Positions 48,001 through 57,000 of a DNA stretch of 64,000 nucleotides are shown one piece after another. The notes under the pieces are model-generated. The model saw only the letters and a list, made by a program, of their open reading frames with translations. It had not been told where the DNA came from and ran no database searches. This DNA is from Nilaparvata lugens. Lineage: Eukaryota > Arthropoda > Insecta > Hemiptera > Delphacidae. The DNA lies in the NCBI RefSeq assembly GCF_014356525.2, contig NC_052511.1:50028167-50092166 (forward strand). Direction: 5' to 3'. The position numbers and the translations under genes are program-made. Position 1 is the stretch's first letter. Each line of letters starts with the position of its first letter.

Positions 48001-51000
48001 TATTCAAAACTTTTCAAAAAAGGGTACTATGATGTTATTTTATAAATAAAAATAAGTCGCCCTAAATACAAACATTTTAAGATAATGCATTTTTTTCCAC
48101 GCCCAGACTGTGTCTTTATGGGGAGTATTCACTATATTTTATTTGTAACTGCAGATATATTTCATTTTGTGAATAGAGAAAATTTATTTTTCATAATTGT
48201 TTTTTATTATTATTCAATAATCAGCTGAGCTTTAGTGTTTACAAGTTTGTGTTGCTTAAATGGTTTCAAATTTTCTTAAATAACTCAATATTATTCGTTA
48301 CAAGTGGTAATTGAGTGGAATATTTCCAATTGATTTATTAATTCAAGCCATATAAATTCAAAATTTATAGTTTTCATTTTTGTTTTGGACTAAAATTTTA
48401 TCAAAATTGTACACGAGAAATTCTAACCTTATTTCAGACTTTTTCACCTATAAATTTGGAAGAAAAATAGCACAAGGACTATCTTATTATTTTATCTTTC
48501 AATGTTATTACATTAGTGTCATTTGCATTGTAAATAAATAAATAAAATAAATAAATAATTTTTTTTTGAAAATAACTATTCATATATTCGATATAGGTAC
48601 TCTAGTTTGAATTGATCATTGGTGACTTAAAGTCTCAATTAGTTGACCAGTTAATTGATCGGCCAGGTAATCAATTAGGTAATTAGTTTACTGACGAGTG
48701 CTTCACCCGTATTTCTGGAAATCTATACTGTCAACATTAAAAAATATATGTATAAAAAATATATACAGTATATAAAAAGAGGCACATTCCACTCATTTAT
48801 GCCATTCGAATGTGGCATGCAATTCAATACGATATTTAACATGCCACATATATATAAAAGATTTGGACAGTCTATATGTTGACGATATTTCATAATTTAT
48901 CTGACATAAGTCAGGGCCTACACATGACTCCTTCCAACGTTTCTGCCTCCCAACAATGACACACTAGTTTAAACTGGAGCAAGTTGGCAATTTCAGGATC
49001 ATACAGACATAATTATTGCGCTCTTGCTAATTTAGAGCAATCTAATTGTTATTTCAACTTGGGTGATGAGTTGACACATTCCAAAAAACAACAGGGTCTT
49101 ATCAATAAATGATCGATTTCTTCCTAGAAAGGAAGCTTTCATTGGGAATTAAACTCGTATATGAACTTAATTTTGAACAATGGAGTTTTGAAATGGAAAA
49201 TAAATAAATAAGAATATCGAATTCACAAGAGAACTCATAATCATCTTCGTTTGAGAGGTATCTTGAGCTCATAACTTACTGAAAAATATTCTAGTTTTTA
49301 GATTATTTCTTTTCACCTATTATTGCTAAAATAGTTTTTTTTGTCAATTATTAATCTAATCCAATCTAAAATTGTGTTGAGTATCTAAATTGTTTAATCA
49401 ATTGAGTCCCATAAATTTTCTATTAACTATTATCCTGAATATATAAATTAATTTTAAAATGTGACTTATAAACACTAGATGAACTACTGGCTATATTCAT
49501 TTTAAAATGAGAACTCAAAAACTGAATTCGTTGTTAAAGATTTAGAATGGAATTCAAAGAGTTCATTCCCAATTACTCATTCAAGCACTAAGTTGAAACT
49601 ACTTGACATTTCAATTGAATAGGCTACCAAACAATGTTTGAAACAAAGTAGCTTAAGACTCAACTCACACTTACGCGACTCAGGTCGAGAAGAGACTCGA
49701 CTCTAGTCGAGAGCATGTGTTTCAGTCGATTCTAGTCTCCGCGACTGTCACCATTTGGAAACACATGCTCTCGACTAGAGTTGAGTCTCTTCTCGACCTG
49801 AGTCGCGTAAGTGTGAGTTGAGCCTAACTGATAAAATGCATCTGAGCTGCAAGTCGAATGATGAAACTGCTCCTCAATATTACTTGAAATTAATTGGCTA
49901 CTTAATTCAATTGGCTTCTAATTTCAATTGACTACTTAAAATTGTCTTGAAACGATTCATAATTCATACTAAAATTTGATTCCTCCAGAAAGGAAAAGAT
50001 GGTTTTTAAACCATTCATAAATAACAAGAAATACAAACGATGATAATATGAATAATGAATTCACAAATGTGTTTTGTTTCTTGGAAGTCTATGCTTGAAA
50101 TGTATGTACAGTACCGTATTGATAATTTATTCAACTTTACATTATAGTAAAGTATAATTTACTATAAATTTATATTAGTATTGATTGAGAAAATAAGTAT
50201 TTGTACTTTTTTGTATAAGTACAAATAAGTATAGGGCTGAGAAATACAAATTAGGCTAAATGGAGATAGTGTATTAATAAGTAATAAACATACAATCGAT
50301 CTATTATCCGATATCCGTACTCGAAGGACAAACTATACTGAAATCATATTTAAAACGGTGAGACAATCTACTGAAAACAGATTTGAAACGGTGGAACAAA
50401 CTACCGTACTGAATCCTATATTTGTGTTTCAGGAACAATTCAAACCAAATTATTATTGTAATGTTTCCTTTAAATTGCTAATGCAATTTTGTAATTATTG
50501 TTCCTTGACAAAAATAAATTATTATTATAATTGCAATTAAGGGGAGATTTAATGATAAACCGTTATTGGAAACTTCGATTTGAAAACTCACATGATTCCA
50601 TAACTTTTCAATGCTCTTCAAACGGATGATCCAAACTATTAAAAAACGATGTAGAAAAACTTGAAACCATTGATTTTTTTAAACACTCCCAAACGTTTCT
50701 TCCCGTTCTTAACAGTTCAAAAACTTTCCACACTCGTTCCAAACTCTCCACAGTATAATATAAAACTATTCTCTAATAATTCCTTATGGAACGCTTCGAT
50801 TAATTTCACGATTGATCACTGATTGACTAACTTCAACCATCGATTAACTAGCGATTCACCACCAATTATTCACATTAAACCACCGTTTAAGCACTGTCCG
50901 GTAGACTTCTCCACTACTTGAAAGTGACTACCCACTAGTGCAAATTCAGTCTTGTAAATTTCGCTGGTAGATGTGGTGTATAATAGGCAGATGGCCAACT

Positions 51001-54000
51001 GGATCAAAAACTCGCCAAAAAGCAAAAAACTTGTCGCTATCTGATTCTGAGTTATGAATAAAACCGGAGATTGATAACCCTCGGACAGCGGTTGGCCTAG
51101 CGCGTTATTGAGGTGTGAATTAGAAGCGAGATTTTCAAGGAAAATTCAAGATGGATTTCATTCTCTGAAACCAATGAACGGAAAAGGTGGAAATTAGAGC
51201 AGAAATGAAGAGGAGATGTAATAAAATATGCAGTTTTAATGATGCAATATTGAAACTGAGTTATATTAGAGAAGAGTAGTTATTGTGAGAACTTTTTTAT
51301 TCCCCGAAGTTTTTCCCCATTTGAATATTAATAGCATAGTGATGATAATCACAATAATTGAATTAGACTAAGTTAGCAATGAGACAAGTTATCTGATTAG
51401 ATTATATATCTCCCAATAATAGAATGCGATTCTATACTTCATTTAATATTTATAGGCTACAACTATAGTGAGGTCCACGTTATAATGGCAGTATTTGATT
51501 AACACTGGTGTTGCTATCCTTGTCTATCATTCGACAAAGCAGATAGCTGTATATACTTTTTCGCCACACTGCACAGAAAGCAGCTGTTTTCCAGTCCCTA
51601 CGTAGATTTGAAAGACATTGTTTGCAGACGACTCTCGTCTGACTTCAGAACAGGTTTCTTTCCGGCCTAGGCCGGAAAGAGTATCCTTTCCAGCCGCTAA
51701 CATGGAAATAAGAAAGGTGATCAAAAAACAGCTGATCAAAAAACGTTTCATTATTTGTGTTCATTATTCAATAATTAAAACATATTATATAATAATATTA
51801 TCCTATATTGTCAATTGAAAGAATAAAAAAGTATAAACTCAACCTCCCACATAATTGAACATCATCTTTTAGGTTATTTAGACAAATCAGATTAAAAAAT
51901 AAAAATACTTGGACAATTTCCTGATATTCAGATTTGCTAGAGCTATCACCTTCCACTTCTGCTTTCGGAAGTGCTTAGTAAACAACTATTCTCATATATA
52001 TATTGTTTATTTTTGTGTGTGGCGAAAAATAGCGTTCGCACCACGGGCAAAAATGTTTTTCCGGCTCTCAATCTTTTCTAGTCTTCGGCCCTACGGCCTC
52101 GGACTTGAAAACCGATTTCGAGCCGGAAAAATCTCATTTTCTGCTCTAGGTGCGAAATATACTATTCCAGCTCCGTATCGTTTTCAGATTGTTATTGAAT
52201 AATGTAGAAATATAATTGTTCAATAGAATGTTTAATCTCAGTTATGAAAATTAATTATTTAATCATTGAAAAATATAATTTCTTGACGATTGAAATATAA
52301 TTATTGATCATTTAAAATAGGAATGAACAGTGTTGATATTACATCGGATCTTACTGGTATCTGCTATAATAGGCAGTGGCAAGTCAGGGAATCGGCAGTG
52401 TTGATCTCCTATCTGTTTTCACTGCCATTATAACGTGGACCTTACTACATAAGTAAGTCAAGAGTTTTCAATGAGGAATGCAACCAACTGAAATAGGTAG
52501 GCCTACTGTGTGGATTATTTTGTTACTTTTTCAAGTTTATTCAATCAGCTCTTGAGAGATTATTCAAGTACTTCACAACATGAGAATGTGTTGCATATAA
52601 GTGACTCACCTTGTTTTCATTCGAAATGAGAATTAATAATTAGATTCATTAAATTTTTAGCTAGTAGGCCTATGCAGTTTGTTGTTCATTTTGTAGATTG
52701 ATATTTTCTTGACAGATTAGTGAAAAAAAAGCTGTTTCAGGTATTGGAAGATCATTCATGATTCAAGAGAATCATATTCTTTTACATTCACCGAATGAAT
52801 AATATGTTGTGAAAATCTCAATAGTTTGTCTAATAAGAGTTTGATGAGGTGAAAAATTTATGAAGATAGTGTAAATTTTAATAAGTGTTTTCTATTTACG
52901 TGGGTTCTACACCAATAATTGGGAGTCATTTCCAAAGATCTATGATTTTTGCAGAAACAGAATTTGGTACCGTAGTTTACTCTTTTGTTGTGTTGTCTAT
53001 TAATATTCATCACGAAAGTCTAATGCCAGATAAATTTATAACGTAAAAGAGGATTCAATTATCATTACAATCATCCTTATTTTAGACTTCAAATACTGTT
53101 CATTAACCTTATTCCTGTTTACTGTATATTGTATAAGTTCCATCTATGGGTTACACCTTCATGAATTCTCGAGATGACGATCACACAAACTGAGATGAAT
53201 TTCTACTTATTCATTTTTAATGAGATGAGAGATAAAATATATCAAAAATATATCATCTCTGTTCTCTCTGATAAAATGATCGACCCCCTGTGAATTGCAT
53301 TTTCAAAACTTGTAGCTGAACAAAGGTCAAGAGATCAAACGTTATTACTTCCACGACAAACTTGAAACCGTACATTTTGTACACGTCTATCCATTTTGAA
53401 ATTACATCAAGGAAATTAACAGAGAAAGAGAAACAAATTGGAATAGAAATGAAGAAGATAAAGCAGACAATAGAGACAAGCGTTAAATACTCGTGTTGTT
53501 ATTATAATATAACTTCTCTCGTCGGTATTCGGCCAATAAAATTTGGCAACGTTCTGTGATCATTTCAGACTGGACGCGAAGTCAAGAGGAGAGTTTGTTC
53601 ACTTTCACCACTTCAAAAGATGTAAAGAGCGGCTAAATCGGTGACATTCAGCACGCTTGAAGAAGAAGGAGAAGAAGAAAATTAACAGTAGAAGCGAGGA
53701 AGAAGAAGAACAAGAAGGAGATGATGATGATGATGATGATGATGAAGACAGGAGAAGGAAAAGAAGAAGAAACAACGATGCAAATAGGATATTCCAGAAG
53801 GTAGGATCACCAGGATGAAATGACTAGGAAGAAAAGGGAAAAAATAGAAGGAGAAGAAGAAGAAAAAGAGTGGGAGGAGGTTGAGAAAGAAATTATAAAT
53901 GATAAAAAATATAACAGTAGAAGAAGGAGATGCTGATAATGAGAAGAGTGACGAGAAAGAGAGATATATGTGACTGTCAATGATATAAATGAATGAATGA

Positions 54001-57000
54001 ATAAATAAAGAGAATCAGAAGAAACTTGACAATGATAAAGTATGAGAATAAGAAGAAAGAATATTAAAATGAATGGAAAAGATGAACGATCATGTAGATT
54101 AAAAAGAGAATTGACTGGGATAGAAATTATTAATATACGTTGAAAATAACTGATAAAAGAGCAGATGAGAAGAAAAATCTTAGAAGGGGAACCTATATAG
54201 AAACAATGAAAGTACAGAGTGTTTCAGAGAAACGGGAAATTTTGAAAGTTAAATAATTCCAAGAAAAGCAAACCTTTAAATAAAGTTTTTCATATAATTC
54301 AATAGTGAAAATGATGCCATTTTAGAATACATAATACCGTAAAATCTATCTTTTGAAGATGACATCTTGCAGGTGTGTTCCTTTTCTACGCAAACATTCC
54401 TGTAGTCTCTTCATCACATTGTCCATGGTTTGACGTATCATTACAACTGGAATTTGAAATCGCTTCTCGAATCATGGCTTTCAATTCTTCAGTTGTTGCA
54501 GAATTGAAAGCCAAGATTCCAGAAGCGATTTCAAATTCCAGTTGTAATGTTACGTCAAACCATGGACAATGTGATGAAGAGACTACAGGAATGTTTGCGT
54601 AGAAAAGGAACACACCTGCAAGATGTCATCTTCAAAAAATAGATGTTACGGTATTATTCAATCTAAAATGGCATTATTTTTACTATTGAATTATATGAAA
54701 AACTTCATTTAAAGATTTGTTTTACTTGAAATTATTTACCTTCAAAATTTCCCGTTTTTATGAAACATTCTGTATAAAGACAGTTACGTAGCATACGGTT
54801 CACAGTGTTAAGAATAATAGTAGAAGAATACAATTAGACGAGTAATAGAGGAAGGATACAAAAAGATGTGGTACGGTAAGAGGTTCTAAAATGATGGTAC
54901 GGTAAGAGAAAGACGTTGTTTTGATTGATTGAGTACTTTATTTATGTAGATTACAATATATACTGGCTTATACACTTATATACAATAGCTCACTACACAG
55001 CAAAATTATAGATGAATTTACATAATATAGACTAAGAAAATAATTATTGAACTGTATATGATATGAAAAAGCAATTTGTAATATAATAACTATAGATTTG
55101 TTCAGAAATTGTTCTGAGATGAATAGAAGAAGCATAAAAGGGAATTGAAAAGATGATGTGGAAAAGAAGGAAGAATAGAAGGGTAATATAGAAAGAGAGG
55201 GGAACATGGAAAGAGAGAAGAAAATAGAAAGAGATGAGATGATGAATAAAAAAGAACCAATTTGTAATAAATCCTCACCCGTGCAGTCATAGTGTCTCAA
55301 GACTTGGCACAGATTTCAAATTCGAGCTTTTTTCTAAATAGAATGATAACCTCATCTGCATATAACTGCTACTCAGACTAAGATCAAGGCAATTCAAGGT
55401 TGAGATAATTAAAGAATTTCAAGGTGGGAATGGAATCTGAAGAAATAGTGGGCCGAAAAGAAAGTTGCAGAGGTGGATTGATGGAACTGAAATAGATTTC
55501 CACTTTCTTCTGATTATTTTCCATTAAGATTAGATTGTGTCGGATAAATAAATGAAATTATGCTGTTTCATGACAGAATATTTCAATTTCTCTATCACTT
55601 TTCAAGTACGGTAATACATTACAAAAACATATTGGATGTTGTGTAAATGAAATAAATAAATGGAATATTTGTGAAGGCCGTCTTAATCCCCAACTTCTCG
55701 TCTCTTGAAAAAGTCATCTCAACTATTGTATTGAAGAAAATGGTATCTTTCAACAGAATGGAGACAGTTAGGTTACGTAATGAAATCATCAGCCAATGAG
55801 AGAGCGTTGTGGGCGTGGTCTACCAAGCAGCTGAAGTGTACTCGAACGTGATTGGTCGACGCTGTGTGACGTAGAAGAGTTCTCAGCTAACATAAAAATG
55901 GGCTTCCACCCCAATAGAGTTTGAAATTTTCCAGGAGCAGAATGCCTTTTCTGACATTAATACCATATCGCAGGAGTGATCCGTGGTCTAGTGGATTGAG
56001 TGCTTGCGTAGCAGCATAGAGATCCCGGGTTCAAACTCTCTCATTACCAAAAGTATTTTATCCAGATCACTCCCGTGTTATCGGATGGGCACATTAAAAT
56101 GTCGGACCCGGCTGAAGTATGACAGTCGTAAGGCCCCATTGACGGCTTAAATTATATATTCAGGCGGTGGGACCTTCCCGCAAGGGACTCCCCACCAACA
56201 AAAGCCATACGAATTTACTTTCTCCTACAGTTACCTTGAAAAGTGACCATTCCTGCACTGATTACAGAACGCAAAGAATCACTTTTCCGCTCTAGTGCAC
56301 TGCAGATTTTTTTTTCTGCACTCCAGATTTGGAACATGGCAACGCAAAATAGTTAGTAGGTTATATATGGAGCACCAGTGCAGCAAAATGAAGTTAGTAA
56401 CAGTGACTGAGGTATAGTGTTGTGGTGCACGTTATAATAATAACGATGACAACGATGGACAACAGTGGATGACAGCGACATGAGTGACAGCCGCCTTCAT
56501 TCATTTACTACTACATTATTCAATTTCAAGTAAATTAAGGTTTTTATTAATAATAAAATTACACAGAAAAACATTTGATGGATTTCAGGGAATTTTACCC
56601 ATAATTACCCACTTTTCATATTCAATGGTAACTGTAGGAAAAATTTAATGTGAAATACGTGCGCAAAGTTCCTCTGCTGCACTCAAGAAACCATTCGTAA
56701 ACGTTTCTTCCGGTGCAGCAAATTGTCACTTTGCGCACTAGTTGCACGAATAACTATTGCCATACCGTATATTTATTAATTTATTCTTTTCTACAATGAA
56801 GCACAGATCGGTAGAAAAGAACTAAGAATACCTTGTACTATTTCTCTCCCAAGTTTAGGACATTAAAAATGACATTGCTAAAAAATGTGAGGAAAATAAC
56901 TAACATCTATTGCCAACTAAAAAATATGAAATATTCTACTCACAAATGAAGTCATTGCTGCCAACCTTCACACGTCTCTCGTCAGTGAGATCTGCCATCT

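Noticed and set aside
53362..53559. 65-codon frame with Lys/Glu-rich segment
   Set aside because: No domain, no splice context and no homologue recognised; chance is sufficient.
54375..54613. Two 75-codon frames on opposite strands with nearly identical products
   Set aside because: They are the two arms of a palindrome, and the frame with family similarity is a different one. Not a gene.
54968..55300. 110-codon frame rich in Ser, Phe and Leu
   Set aside because: It mirrors an A/G-rich low-complexity tract, so the apparent hydrophobic helices are compositional.
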